Positions 12,406-24,638 of a DNA stretch of 64,000 nt are shown one piece after another. Position 1 is the stretch's first letter; every line of letters starts with the position of its first letter. The notes below the pieces were generated by a model. The model had not been told where the DNA came from, ran no database searches, and was given only the letters and a program-made list of their open reading frames with translations. Origin of the DNA: Gnetum montanum (lineage: Eukaryota; Streptophyta; Gnetopsida; Gnetales; Gnetaceae); the NCBI GenBank assembly GCA_015680685.1, contig MNCI01030961.1, positions 346,927-410,926 of the forward strand, read 5' to 3'. A program made the position numbers and the translations under genes.

Positions 12406-13935
12406 TATAACGATGGAAAATTTTACTTGCTGGAAATACTGAGAGGATTTCCGTGTATACAGTTCCAACCCCGGATCCGTGCGAGGGTCGTGCTAGAGAA
12501 GATGAATCCGAGGTGCCCTGAATGGTCTTGTCGATCAAATAGGGAATTACTTAATTAGTAAAATCTATGTAATAATTGGATGGAAAAATGATGATTTTTA
12601 TGAGGATATATAATATCATTAATCTTGAAGGTAATTGAAAATGATATAAATGATTTAAAGCTATTGCAAAATCCATATAGATAGGACACAGGAAACTGGA
12701 TTTAGAGAGCATGCAATCCCAAGATCTGGGATTTAACTTATGAAAAAAATATGTTGGATACAATGATTACAGGCAGACTTTAGTTTAGACAAAGCACGTG
12801 CCAACAACGAGCAAGCTATTTAATGATAAAACAAGAAAAGGTCGATCTACCTTGTTCTAGCCAATCTAGCCGTAAGGAAGTCAGACCCGAAGAAAAATAT
12901 CCATTAACTGGCTATTTCTGATCAAGGATTCTTGTCAATCACTTCTAATGTTCTTACGATCACTGATCCTCTTTTGCTCTCTTGTCAATCTTTTCCAAGA
13001 GTTGTCAACAATTTCTGATGAAAGAGAATTGCTCAGAGAGAAAATTTTACCTTGTTCAAAGAAATTTTTGCCAACCCTTTGATCTTTGTCAACTAGAATA
13101 CTTATAAGGTTAGGGTCAAGAGAGAAACGTGGTTTAGATGACATGTGACCTGAACCTACAAGATGTCGTTGACTTGGTGTGTTTGTGTTTGAAGCTTGTG
13201 GTGCCATGCTACATTACGCTCTAAAGTGTAATGCATCGTAAACCACTTTTGCTGGAGCTTTGGCAACAAACTATTCTTTGGTTACACTGCAATATGCCAG
13301 AGCGTGTATTACGACCTATGAACTGTTGATGCCTGAATTGTGCTATCTCTGTCATTGCTTGTATTATGCTGTGTCATGCTAGATTACGCTGCATAGCGTA
13401 ATTCCACGTAAAATAGCGAACCTGCAAAAAATTGAAGTGTTTTCGCTGCACTTCCTTTATTTCTATTTAGTCCTTCTAGGGTTTATTATGCTACACTATG
13501 TAATGTAGCGTAATAGGCCCTTAGCTGAAAAAGAAAACTTGCTGAAATGTGTGGCATGCTGTAGATCATTGCTTAAGCCTTGAGATTTTGCTAGACCATC
13601 GAGGTCTCGAATCTTGCCATCTTTGTTGTTGTAATAGATTGTCTTCTAGAATTACATTGCATTATGCTATGTTACGCTATGTTGGGAAATGCAATGTAAT
13701 ATGCCAAAAGTTAAGATTTTCGAAACATAGAAAACTTGCAAAGTTGAAGGCTTGCCGTCATGCATCTCTTATCTTGTTCTGTCCTATGGAGTTTATTAGG
13801 TTGTGCTGCGTAGCATGGCACAATAGACCCTTAGCTGGAAAGGGTAGTTGCTGAGACGTAACTTGTCGTAAATCCTTGCCTAGGTCACAAGATTTTGCTA
13901 AACCTTTGAGGCCTCAAAATTTTCATGGTGTTTCA
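12406..13935 (-). repeat. Element B 3' LTR
   Basis: This LTR is 1,530 bp and pairs with 28,458-29,885. On the plus strand it begins TATAACGATGG (TG decayed to TA) and ends GTGTTTCA. A minus-strand TATA box (CTTATAAG) is at 13,108-13,101. Four imperfect dyads built from ATTACGCT/AGCGTAAT words lie at about 13,196, 13,365, 13,490 and 13,665. In the first 137 aligned bases I count about 21 differences from the other copy. Confidence 0.93.
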
Positions 13936-13952
13936 ATGGCCCCTCTTTGTTG
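13936..13952 (-). other. Polypurine tract of element B
   Basis: On the minus strand AACAAAGAGGGGCCAT directly precedes the 3' LTR start TGAAACACC. Element A has the same tract at the same place. It would prime plus-strand DNA synthesis. Confidence 0.8.
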
Positions 13953-15120
13953 ACATTTAAAGGGCTTACCCAAAATATGGCAACAAAGAATATGAAACAC
14001 CAGAGAGGTAAAGGCACCAACAATGTCCATCGACAATTGCTCAAATGTTGCTTTGTCAAACTTGGAAGTACGAAGGCCGGGGGAGGAGCATAGGAGGGAT
14101 TTGAAAAAAGTGAGTGGAGGGAGGTTCGAGGAAGACTCAAGCATGTGAACATAAAAATTTCACAAAAATTTCATTAGGAGTCCTTTCGTGAGTGTATTTA
14201 CAAGAAGTTACGTCATCATATTGCATATGAAGGGCTTGCACAGACGAGTTGTGTTACTCCCGTATGGCCTGGATGAGTTGTTTTACATCCATTTTCCAAG
14301 CTTTGCCCTTTTTTTTGAGTGCAAATTACATTCCATGAGGCAAGTTATGTTATGCCAGTTCATGGATATGATGATGTGAAAGAATTGATTAAATGTTCAC
14401 AGCTTGTACAAACAAAGAAAAGGGTAAAGGTGTTCATAAGGATAAGGGAAGGAGAAAGCGAAGTAAGGTATCTGATGGAGGGAGAGGTAGGGTTTGCACT
14501 CCCAAGTAGCCATGCTAGTCTGAGCAGCCACTTTAGAACACCGTGACACCTCACCTTTAATGAATGCGTTCTCGATCAATGCTATTGTAACAAGTAACCT
14601 ACAAAACATAACAAAGAAGAGAGAGCAAAAGAAATCGTACTAATCGCTAGGGGGGGAGGCTATTGAAATAAGCACCGTCCAAAGCAAAAAGGAGAACAGA
14701 GGCCACGAAAGAGGGACTATAGCAAGAAGCAAGGGTCCCTATGTTGATGTCGTGGTTCATGAAGCCACTATTGATAGCTAGATTTATCTTGCTCAATTGA
14801 GTAGGCAAAGAACTAGTTAGGTGATTGTGCTAGGCCAGAATTTGGTGGTGGCGACAGGTGGAGGCTACTGAAACTATGGATGACCATAGTTTCTTTGGAG
14901 CCCCAAGTGGTGAATTTGATCCCAAGAGTTGCAACTACAGATTTGTTGTCTTAGCAACATCTCCAAGGGATCAAAAGCATGCCTTTTGGCATATCCGAGG
15001 AATCAGTAGGATGCCAATGGGGTAGTGGTGTTGCATCTGTTCCAACACCTTACCTATTCCATCTGGTAGGGATGTAGTGCAAGAGTGATAACGCTCACTT
15101 GCTTCATGGATTGTCTGTTG
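13953..15120 (-). other. Element B 3' untranslated region
   Basis: The first 200 bases next to the polypurine tract resemble the matching part of A (31,312-31,480), with a minus-strand frame of about 80 codons in each copy. The shared sequence may simply be conserved UTR. I see no domain. The remaining small frames overlap each other on both strands and are not supported. Confidence 0.45.
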
Positions 15121-15124
15121 ACAG

Positions 15125-15490
15125 ATTTCAATTTTGAGTCCTGGTTGGCCATTGTTGCTGGTTTTAAGTCTCAGCAGACCATGTCCCTGTTTTAACGTCT
15201 AGGTAGACTGAAACCTGCTAGTTTTATGTCATAGCAGATGGTGGAAGGGATAGTTTATGGTCCCAGTAGACCATGCTATGGCTATCAATTTTATATCATG
15301 ACCCAAGGACAAGTCTATGCTAGTTTAGCATCTCAGCAGATGTATGCTTACCTTGCCATTTTCACGTCATGGCAGACGGTCGAAAACTTTGCAAGTTTAG
15401 CATCTTGATGGACGCGTGCAAGAAATGTCAGTTTTACATCATAGCGGATGTGTACAGCTTTGTCAATTTTACGTCATAGTGGACATTTGT
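15125..15490 (-). repeat. Micro-hairpin array, element B 3' UTR
   Basis: About ten degenerate units each carry an AGTTTTA-like lead, a 4-base arm, a 6-base loop and the complementary arm. Clear examples are CGTC-ATGGCA-GACG (15,365-15,378), GGTC-CCAGTA-GACC near 15,264, CATC-ATAGCG-GATG near 15,438 and CATC-TCAGCA-GATG near 15,330. The stems differ in sequence but keep pairing. The array lies just after the integrase stop, matching 32,695-33,020 in A. Confidence 0.75.
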
Positions 15491-15517
15491 TACCTTGTGT
15501 TTGAGTCGAGTCAACGT

Positions 15518-16700
15518 TTAGATGTTGTATGGCTTTAGATATACATGATTCACTGGATTCGGGTGTTCGTTGTCGTTGATGTCTGCTAGCCTGAATGCTC
15601 CGTTGCCATATGTGTTAATAACCAAGAAAGGGCCTTCCCAACTTGCAGAGAATTTTCCTATTGGTTCACGAATGGATTTGAGAACAAAGTCTCCTTTCTT
15701 GATTGGTCGTTGATGCAAGTTGTGATGATGCTTTTGTTTCTACTTGTCTTGATACCTTTCAATGGTGTCAAGCATCTGGATGCATTTCTCCTTCACTGAG
15801 TCTAAATACACAATCCTGGACTCGTTGTGTTGAGTCTCATTTATAACCATGGAGAGGACCATCTTCAATGAGGGGATTTCTAGTTCCAAGGGCAACACTG
15901 CTTCAGATCCATAGACTAGGCTGTAGGGTGTCCTATTAGTAGCTGTTCTACATGTTGTATGATAGGCCCATAACACATAGAGGATTTTTTCATGCCATCA
16001 TGTTTTGTTTTTGCTAAGCATCTTCTTGAGTAGATTGATAATCACCTTGTTTGTTTCTTCTACTTGACCATTTGCTTGTGGGTAATAGGGTGAGGAAAAA
16101 GATTACTTGATACCAAGGTTATCCCAAAAAGATTTGGTTTCTGTACTACTAAATTGTGGCCCATTGTTAGTTACAATAGTCATAGGAAGCCCAAATATGG
16201 TTACTATATTATCTAAGATAAAATGAAAAACCTGTTGAGATGTAATCTTTCGTAGGGAAATAGCCTCAACCCACTTTGTGAAGTACTTAGTGGCGGTCAT
16301 GATGAAGCTATGTGCTACGAAAGACTTAGGTGTGATGGGGCCTATGATGTCTAGTCCCCATCATTGGAATGGACAAGTGATCTACGTGGTATGTAATTCT
16401 GTTGGTGAAACATGTATTAGATTTGCATAACATTGGCATGTATCACATGTCTTAACCTTGGTCAGGTAGTCTTGTTCCATGTATGGCCAATAATACCCTA
16501 AGCATTTGATTTTAGCGGCCATAGCTCATGGGGCTATATGTCCTCCACATAATCCTTCATGGACTTCGCTAATTATTTGTTGCACTTGGTCATTGTTAAC
16601 GCAAGTTAACAATAGTCCATCAAAAGAGCGTCTACAGAGAGTAATATCTTCAATGATGAAATATTGCCTGGCACGCTTGCGGATTGCATCTTTTTATGCA
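15518..16700 (-). pseudogene. Element B integrase
   Basis: On the minus strand an HHCC zinc-binding region (EVHEGLCGGHIAP at about 16,570, CDTCQ near 16,450) leads to the core: DIIGP near 16,345, TNNGPQF near 16,165 and GQVEETNK near 16,060. The middle catalytic aspartate is replaced by asparagine (TNNG instead of SDNG), and several stops occur. The C-terminal part (15,718-15,518) keeps the typical GPF and HVYLKPY ending. It would insert the cDNA copy into the genome and is now inactive. Confidence 0.88.
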
Positions 16701-16789
16701 GGTGTTAGCTCATGTGGTGATTCACCATGAAAAAGATAGGCTTTAATGTTATCTTACCATTCTGACGTTTCACTCGTGCTTAGAGAAGA

Positions 16790-17570
16790 AATTTGTGCTA
16801 CTTGAATGACAGGCTCTATACATTCCATCATTAAAGCTAGCCAAGTGGCAAACAAATGTGGTGGCACGTTTAAGGCCAGTGTGGCTAGTGCATCGGCTAT
16901 ACTGTTTTCGTTACACAGCACGTGTCAGGCATCAGTTGTCATAAATTATTTCAGGAGATCTTTAGCCATATCACAATAAGGCTGTAGATGCATAGCTTTA
17001 CAGGCATAGACTCTTGTGATTTTATTGATAATGACCATCTTATCACCTCAGATTGCCAGGTGTTGAACATTGAGTTCCCTGGTTGTCAACAATCCCTTGA
17101 GGAGCCCCTCATACTCTGCCATATTGTTCATACAAGGGAAGGGTAGGCAGTAAGCCAATGGACACACATCCTCAATGGAGAGCGTAATAACAGTGGCATC
17201 ACTGCCACCTCTGGTAGTCAAAGCTCTGTCGAAATATAACGTCACTTTGAGGCCTGTTGATACAGTGCTTAAACTACGTATCTATTTATCGGGAAACTCG
17301 GGCTCTATCACTGCTTCATTGTTAACTGGAGATGTTGCAAGTTGGTCCGCTATCACTTGGCCTTTTGTGAAAGATTGGCTAATGTAGTGTAAATCAAACT
17401 CCACTGTGGTGGCTTTCCAATGGGCTATCCTACTGCTTTCATACAAATTTTTTGTGATCGCCCGCAAAATGTTGTTTTTATAGACTATGTTGACTTAGCT
17501 ATGAAAGAGATAGTACCTACATTTCTGGAGTGCAAACACCAATGCTAAATAGCTATGCTCTACTTCATTG
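16790..17570 (-). pseudogene. Element B second (plant-acquired type) RNase H
   Basis: The minus strand encodes LYFDRALTTRGGSDATVI (near 17,240), then NNMAEYEGLLKGL (near 17,125) and GDKMVIINKI, the D, E and D positions of an RNase H fold. This is a second domain after the RH-like remnant at the end of the RT frame (17,690-17,573). Two RNase H regions in one pol are known for the Tat lineage. The frame is broken by stops and a weak link near 17,470. Confidence 0.75.
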
Positions 17571-17572
17571 TA

Positions 17573-18690
17573 TCATGTTTTGTATGCAAATAGAGCATGA
17601 CTTAGGTAGTAGATAGGAATTTCTAATCCATTTTCCCTTCTTTGGTACAACAACGAAGCTATGGACACTTCTGAGCTTGCCAGGTATATGTAGAAAGGCT
17701 GATCCCTTTGTGGCGGGAAAATTGTTGGCAAATGTAGCAGCTCTTTCTTTAGAATGTCAAACACACGTTGGTAGTTCTCGGTCCATTTGAAGTTAACCCC
17801 TTTCTTGAGAAAATGTTTCATAGGGTGTAACTTGTCTGTTAATCTCAAGATGAACCGCCTGATAAAATGTAACCTACCTTGCAACCCATGTAGTTCTTTG
17901 AGGTTTGTAGCTAGTGCCATATTGATGATGGCTTTAACCTTGTCGAGGTCGACTCGGATGCCTGTCTTTGATACCAAAAACCCCAACATGTACCCTGTTT
18001 TAACTTCGAATACATACTTTTTTAGGTTGAACCATAGGTCATGTTTGAGACATCGTTTAAGGACTAACTTTAGGTCTCCTGAGTGATCTTCCGACCTCAT
18101 AGATTTGATAGCTATGTTGTCTACATAGTCGTTCAATCTCTGTAAGAGGTAATCACTAAAGATGTATGTCATAGCATGTTGATAGGTTGCTCCAGCATTT
18201 TTTAACCTGAAGGGCATCATGGTATAACAGATAGTTACCTAGGGGGTCATGAAATTCATGTTCAGTTGGTGTTCTGGGTTGATACAGATTTGATTATAGC
18301 TTGAAAACCCATGCATGAAGGATAGTAATGCGTGTCTAGCAGTTGTATCAATAAGCTAGTCGATACTCGGTAGTGGAAAGTTGTCTTTAATTGTGTCCTT
18401 GTTTAGATCGTAGAAGTCTATACAGATGCATATTCCTCCCATTTTCTTAGAGACAACTACAATGTTTGACACCCAATCCGAATAATCGATTGCACGAATA
18501 TAACTAGCCTGATATAGCTTAGTGATTTCCTCACGCACTGCTAACACGATTTCGGGCTTAATCTTCTGTGCTTTCTACTTAACAGCTTTGATATGCGAGT
18601 CTAAAACTATGTTGTGTTGTATTAGCCTTGGATCTAAACCTAGCATATCTTCATACGACTATGCGAACACTATAATGTTATCTTGGAGCA
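17573..18690 (-). pseudogene. pol: Element B reverse transcriptase and first RNase H remnant
   Basis: From VREEITKLYQASYI (18,540) the minus strand runs through WVSNIVVVSKKMGG, CIDFYDLNKD, FMHGFSSYNQI and MMPFRLKNAGATYQ (18,220) to YVDNIAIKS near 18,125. It then has 215 open codons to 17,573. MPF.LKNAGATYQ is the mark of the Tat branch. The first catalytic aspartate is changed (FMHG for FMDG) and YVDD reads YVDN, so the enzyme is dead. The tail FYIYLASSEVSIASLL is the ancestral RNase H remnant. Confidence 0.9.
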
Positions 18691-18691
18691 C

Positions 18692-18991
18692 TCAAGATAT
18701 ATCATTCTGTGTTTGTTGGTCAAGGAGAGAACTAATTTTCAGGGTTTTGCTTCCTCCTTTGTGCATAACCACAGGGACCTCAGAGAGGGAATCCTTGGTC
18801 ACATCATGAACTTCCAGGTCTAGGATTCGGGCCAAGTGTTCTAGCCAATTTAGGGATACTTCCGATGTTGCTATGGTTGTATCACAAAGGGAAGCATCAA
18901 TTCCTATTAGTGCGTGATTGAGCTTTCTAACAATTTTCCCGTATGGGCTTGTTATGGCTAGGGGTTCAAGTAAAGCTGCGTCCATTTGCAA
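18692..18991 (-). pseudogene. Element B pol segment before RT
   Basis: There are 99 open codons on the minus strand starting MQMDAALLEPLAITSPYG. The matching place in A (about 36,435-36,150) has a similar reading, including LDLEA/LDLEV-DVTKD. It continues toward the VLQDNIIVFA/SYEDMLGLDP segment that leads into RT in this family. It is therefore the start of the pol part downstream of the antisense gene. Confidence 0.6.
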
Positions 18992-19094
18992 ATTGACCTA
19001 AAAAACTGCCAAAAATGGAGGTTGTTACATTGCCTTTTGTCGACCTATTGAAATGATAAAAGGTTTTCTTGCTTTAGTGGTACATGTTAAAGAG

Positions 19095-19335
19095 CTGCCA
19101 ATTTAAAGTCTTAGCGGACTGTTACCATATGCATGATTTGTGAGAAAGTGGTAAGCTCAGTCTTCTAGATGTCAACGTAAGGCTTTTATGAACTATGATG
19201 GAGAGTGTAATGTGACGCATCTAGTGTGTCGAGATAGCTAATTTAGAATTTTTTGCAGACCGTAGTTAATGCAACCGAATTACGAGATGATGATCTACGC
19301 ATTAGTTTAGGGTCTTTTCGGACCGTAATCTATAT
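19095..19335 (-). repeat. Micro-hairpin motifs between RT and the antisense gene, element B
   Basis: At least two units are well formed: AGTC-TTAGCG-GACT near 19,106 and GGTC-TTTTCG-GACC near 19,312, each preceded by ATTTAA or AGTTTA. Others have decayed. They hold the position of the larger array 36,560-37,085 in element A. Confidence 0.55.
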
Positions 19336-19451
19336 GATATCTACAAGATTAATGTTGCGATCTTCATGCTTCATGTCATACTGACATATCTGCATTTTGA
19401 GAAAATTCTGCATTGATCAAGCATGCAAAAGTTAGTTTCAACCAATTCATT

Positions 19452-19457
19452 TATAAG
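19452..19457 (+). promoter_or_regulatory. Candidate TATA box of the antisense gene, element B
   Basis: TATAAG lies 125 bp before the plus-strand ATG at 19,577. A TATA-like site lies at nearly the same distance in element A (37,230). Its role is inferred from position only. Confidence 0.4.
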
Positions 19458-19576
19458 TCAATGATTTATCCTTAGAGCAGACTAGCGACATTGCAAATTT
19501 GAACTAGGCTATAACAGAAGGAAAGCAGAAGCAAGGTGTAAGTAGACTATTTTGTGAAGGTTGTTCAGTTGTGATC

Positions 19577-22500
19577 ATGACGTCGAAGATTAGAGACAAA
19601 CATGTTAAATTGGCCAAGATTGATGAAGTGTAGGAGAGTTTACAGCAGGTTTCAAAGGCTAGGGTCGAAACACTGGAGGCTACTCCACTCTCTCGGTAAG
19701 TGGTTTTTTTACCCTCCTGCATGACTGTTATTTCTATTGTTATCGCATCGCAATTGTACCTATTTCAAAGATGAATATTATGGTGGACATTGATACCTGG
19801 TCATACAAGCTAAGTTATCATAGTTTTGCACTATTACCGTTATCGATGTTGTCGGGAACTGACCTTGCGTAGTTGCAAGGGTTAAGGCGATATTGGACGA
19901 TGTTGTGCGTACATAATGCATAACTGGGGAAGTCCAGGTACTATACCCTTATGTAGTATGAATATAATTCCATCATCTCACCCATAAATATTACATGTTA
20001 CATCAGGATAATACGCAGTATTATTTTTATCGTAGTTGTCAGAGACAGACCTTGCACAATGGCAAGGGTTTGGGTAGTTTTTCATAGTGCATTTCTAGCG
20101 TAACTTGCAATCCTCTAGGAGTCAAGGTAACAGAAACCCTAGTTTTGCGTAATGAAGGAAAATTTTGTGTGATGTTCTTATGTTGTTAGTAAGTATATAT
20201 TGCTATTCCTAATAGAATTCTATTTCGTTGTAAAGGATTACGCTAAAGCCCGTCCTGATCGTCTTGGACATCATCGGCGTTCTGTGTTGTTTACATGTCC
20301 CCGTGGCCAATGTTGCTCCTCCTCATGCTCGTGTAAAGAAGGAGGTGGTTTGGTTCTGAATAGGCACATGGGATTTCCTACATTTTTTGTTACACAATTA
20401 TAGCGTAATTATTTGGTCGCATCTGCCGGCCGAGATAGCCGGTGCCATTCTGGAGACATTACTGGTTTGATCAACACAGAGCATCTTGATGTTTTTGGTG
20501 GACAGCTCAATCGACACCGTACAAGTGCAAGACCATGAATAGAGTGCCAAGTTTTTGAGGCATTTGTCTTGGATCTGGAATATGCCCAGGTTTAATTGTT
20601 ATCATGCCTACAACACTTTGTTCGTGGCTCGTCATCTTACAACCTATTTCCAAAATCCACCTGGGATTGTGTATTATGTAGGTGGGTAAGTGTTTTCACA
20701 TCGTCATAATTATGGTAACTATTTATCTAAATTCGTGACCCGTGTAAATGATTTTCTACATTTTGTGATGTAGTTTTTTTATCAATAACAATGGTCTCCA
20801 AGGTGATACAGATACATTTTCTATGACCCAAATGGCCATAAAGGAGTTCACCTCTACTAGCAATGTACATTTTGGTGTTATGGGATAATTGGAATTGGAA
20901 ATCCCGCATTACCCTAACCGCTATGTCGAATTTTTCACAAAGTGCAAAAGGCTCGGATGGTTGGACAAGGAGTGGACTTTAGATCGTCCTCTCATTGCCG
21001 TAGATGTGCAAGAGAAAATCCCATCATTTCCTTCACCTTTTAGACACGGTAATTTATGCTATGATGGTTTATTGTACAATCTTATAGGGTGAAAATAATG
21101 TGTGAAATATTTTTATTTTGCTATATTATCTAAACCCTTGTCATATGTTTACAGTTAGGGAATAATGGGAGATCACTGTTATGGCCTCCAGGCATAGAGC
21201 GAATAGTCTTCTGTTTCGTTATGGTGACATAAAAGAGGTGCAACATTATCTTAGCCATAGTACGGCCCTAGCTATCCTAACCAATAACCTTTAGGAAGCT
21301 GAACTAATGGAATTATTTTTGGTTGTAACCCTCGACGTTACTGCGGGTGAAATGTTGACCCTAGTTAACTCTTTCAGCAGAGAAGCTGAGCATCTTTGTA
21401 TACACGTGTGTAATGTACATGTAAGTTTTGACATTGACGCTCAACTATTCACTAACTTTTTTGGTGTTCCCTCTAATGGACTTCCGGTAGAGGAGAATTC
21501 AAAAAGGAGTTCTAAGCACTAGAAGGAGATAGAGGAGTGGCTGGGGATTAAGAAGGAAGTGAAAGGAATCCCTACTGATAAAATCAAGCTGGAGGTGGCT
21601 CATACCATTTACCCCCTCTTCTGAGCCCACGCCTTCCCCAAGTTGCTTCCCCAGGGGAGAATCCTTACCAAAGAATAGGCTTAGATCATGCGGGAGGTTA
21701 TGGAGGAGGGGACGCAGTATAATTGAGCCAGCTACTTTGCTGAAGGCCTGCAAGCTGAAATGGTCAAGCTTCATAAGAAGCTTGAGTCCTGCTTCAATGT
21801 GCATTTTTCCTTCTTTATAGCTCTCTTTCAATGTTTTTCCGAATTCTTGGTGGTTCAAAAGGATGGAATCTAGGTGCAATAGGATCATCACCAGATTTCT
21901 AAGCCTTGGATTTCCCAGGTTTTTGGCACTAACCAATCGCAAGATCCTCTCGAACGCATTGGGGATTCACTTTCACTTACCACTAAGAGTTTGGCAGTGC
22001 CTCGTACGTGGGGCCAAGACAGCGTGGGTGGAGCACTCCCTTCTTTCACTGGTAGTGTGTTGAAGGGGAAGTGCCTTGTAGTAGAAATAGTGGATTAGTT
22101 AGTCCAATGGAAAAAACCTCATCTGACCGTGGAGTCCGCTGGTCCGACTAACTTAGAGAGGAAGAGGTTGCAAATTAAGTTTCACAGGAACAATCCCCCA
22201 GCTGGTAAGTAAAGAGATGTATAATTAGTTTATATATTTGTTATGATGCGTATAGACATGGCATCATGTAGCTTTTGTAAGTGTTTTGTTTGACTATTTT
22301 ATTTAGCAGACAAAGGGAAGGATGTAGCGGAGCTAACCCCTAAAACAGGGGTAATAGCTATAGGACATGAAGGAGGGGCCCCAATCTTGGAAAAGGAGGC
22401 CTCTGTTATTAACGCAGGCGGCACATAGATTTCTATGCACGAAGAAGAGGTGGAAGTAGAGGATGCTGAAGTCCTTCCGGATGAACTAGGAAAAAAGGAG

Positions 22501-24082
22501 CAGCTTGTTGTAGGTGAATTTGCCCTTTCTTTAGAGGGTAGTATCATGTTACTACCATCGAGGGTTTTGTTGAAGCAAGCTTTTGCATTATCGTAATGTC
22601 GCAATCATCCTTTATGTCTATCACACTACGTCTAACCCATTTTTTTTGCGTAATAGCTACTTTTGACGTTGGCATCGTGCCCTTGTCAGTGGCACCCACT
22701 CAGCATTGGGGTGAGACCCCTGATAAATTTTCCTTTATGGAAGCCATTGCGGAGGATATGATCAGCTACTTAGAGAAAATCGATCCTGAGATTGGTATGC
22801 AAGTGTTATAACGTAAGGATTGTTGGCATTATGATATTGTATCATTTTGTTATGTCTCACTATTATTTTTATGTTACAGGATCTTGCCTTAGATGGTATC
22901 CCAAGAAGCCCGTCGACTTGGACACTGCACCTGAACCCTCACCAGAGTTGACCAAAGTGCCTCACAGCCTTTACAATGAAATGCATAAATGTGCATTACA
23001 CTCAACCCACTCTTTATGGGAGTGCTAGAACGTCAATGAAGCTCTTTGGAAGAGGTTGCATAAGGTAGAAAAGGAGAACACATTCCTAACTAGTAGGGTT
23101 GAGGACTTAGAGTCCCGTAATGAATTTTTGCTATCTTGAGAGGCCAATGACGAGAATTGGTGGATAGTTGTAATTGATTACACCCGCTATTGGATGATCA
23201 TCATAAATAATGTCCAAGCCAATCGTGAACTCATTGAGCAATGGATGCAAATGAATCTCCTAGCCCAGAAGAACCAAGACTGGAAGGATTACTGCGCGAC
23301 AGTCCAAAAATGGGGGCAAACACAAAAAGATCATAAGCACGTGTATAAGCGAGAATGTGCTACCTACAACCAACATTATAGGGATTCTGTAGTTAAAGCA
23401 TGGTTCCATTGACTATTTATTGATGTCATCGATGTTTCTGGTGCATACGAAAATTTTCAGGAGCAAGTGACAGTAAGCATCTCTCTAGAAAGGGAAATAA
23501 CCCTACCTGGCGGGGAAACCATTGTTCCTTCCTTTTTCCCTGAACTTCCCCGATAGACTCCTATGGAAAAGGGGAAGGTTAAGGCTAGAACTGATCTAGG
23601 TAATGGCATTTGATCTGAACTTACCAAGGATGAGATCATGCAATGTTTGTGGGTTGGCTTAGAACAGGCTCCTTTCGTAGCTGACGTGGCACCATCACAA
23701 GTAAGTTGTAGGATTATTGCATTCTTATTATGTGTAATCTCAATGGCAATGCTAACGTGTACGTTATGTTAAACTGTAAGATCGAAATGAGGAGGATCCA
23801 CATGAAAATGAGCGTAATGAAGATAATGATCCTCGTGAAGGGCGTCTTCACAAGGAGGAGCATAATGAAGGTGATGGTCCTCATGAATAGGATCTTCACA
23901 AGGAGTAGCGTAATGAAGATGATGGTCCTTGTGGCGATAAATCCCGTGAGGAAGAGCCGTGTAGAGAAGACTGCCCTCATGAAGAGATCCCACAAGGAGA
24001 AGGTCCTTATGAGGATGATTTTCTTGAAGCAGAGGTGAAGTTGGATGACACAGGTGGAAGTGTTAGTAAGGGCGACACGTAA
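19577..24082 (+). pseudogene. Antisense intron-bearing gene inside element B, between protease and RT
   Basis: This gene is read against gag-pol. Proposed exons: 19,577-19,695; 20,236-20,685; 20,774-21,048; 21,155-22,204; 22,310-22,592; 22,657-22,794; 22,880-23,700; 23,781-24,082 (TAA). GTAAGT donors close exons 1, 2, 4 and 7. Acceptors end in AG, with exon 2's decayed (AAAG). The first four exons are 119, 450, 275 and 1,050 nt, against 119, 450, 274 and 1,049 in element A. The product would have an FCP1/NIF-like HAD region (exons 2-3), an unknown domain with FFGVPSNG and a YP.F..AFPKLL motif (exon 4), an acidic part (exon 5), a coiled coil (exon 7, EKENTFLTSRVEDLESRNEF) and an acidic tail. 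In-frame stops are TAG/TAA/TGA. Introns could survive because the element's RNA is transcribed in the other direction. No family name is certain. Confidence 0.75.
20236..20685 (+). pseudogene. Antisense gene exon 2, element B: FCP1/NLI-interacting-factor-like HAD region
   Basis: The exon reads in one frame with a few stops: LKPVLIVLDIIGVLCCL, then VVWF, FLHFLLHNYSVIIWSHLPAEI, then FLRHLSWIWNMPRFN, NTLFVARH and TYFQNPP. This order matches plant NIF/FCP1-type phosphatases: a DL.GVL start, FL.F.F..F.V..WSS, a W..NP region, NTLLVDD and a NPP turn. The catalytic pair expected as DxDx(T/V) is D.IG here, and the DD of the last motif is replaced by ARH. If the assignment is right, it would not be an active phosphatase. 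The assignment is from pattern memory and needs a profile search. Confidence 0.5.
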
Positions 24083-24204
24083 CGTGGCCATATTAGTCAA
24101 AATTTTGTTATATTGGAATGAACTAAAAGACAAAAAAAAAGTTTGGCCTATGTAGGCTGGAGTAAATATTTTACCTTTGATGAAGCGGAACATGTAGCAG
24201 GTCG

Positions 24205-24545
24205 TAAATAGTTTAAGGCCATTGTGGGCCATCACTATTTTAAGGCCATTTTGGGCCATCGTCATCTTAAGTGTAAAAGGATAGATTACAGTTTCTAGTT
24301 TTAGGCCATGGTGGGCTGTCACTAGTTTAAGGTCATTTCGGGCCATTTTCATCTTAAGCATAAAAGGATAAATTACATTTTCTAGTTTTAGGCCATGGTG
24401 AGCCATCACTAGTTTAAGGCCATTTTGGGCCATCGTTATCTTAAGTGTAAAAGGATAAATTACATTTGCCAGTTTTAGGCCATGGTGGACCATCACTAGT
24501 TTAAGGCCATTTTGGGCCATCGTCATCTTAAGCATAAAAGGATAA
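24205..24545 (-). repeat. 87-bp tandem repeat made of micro-hairpins, element B
   Basis: Four copies have a strict 87 bp period, for example CATCTTAA at 24,263 and 24,350 with its counterparts at 24,437 and 24,524. Each copy contains two hairpin units of the form AGTTTTA-GGCC-ATGGTG-GGCC and AGTTTAA-GGCC-ATTTTG-GGCC. The period is a multiple of three, so a minus-strand frame of 290 codons (24,586-23,714) reads through it as a repeated 29-residue peptide. The array lies between the antisense gene's stop and the protease. Element A has a shorter version at 42,260-42,425. Confidence 0.85.
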
Positions 24546-24638
24546 TGCGACACAAGGAAGGGCATAAACTGCATAATAGTAAACAATGTGGACTAATACA
24601 ACATGTTACGCTAACGTGTTCATTTGCTAGCTTTGTAA

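Noticed and set aside
13898-14609. Several overlapping frames on both strands after the B polypurine tract
   Set aside because: They overlap each other in opposite strands and are short. Partial likeness to A is better explained by conserved UTR sequence.
23714-24586. 290-codon minus-strand frame as an independent gene
   Set aside because: It is open because an 87-bp hairpin repeat lacks stops in this frame. Its remaining part is the reverse of the acidic last exon of the antisense gene. Reported as a repeat effect.
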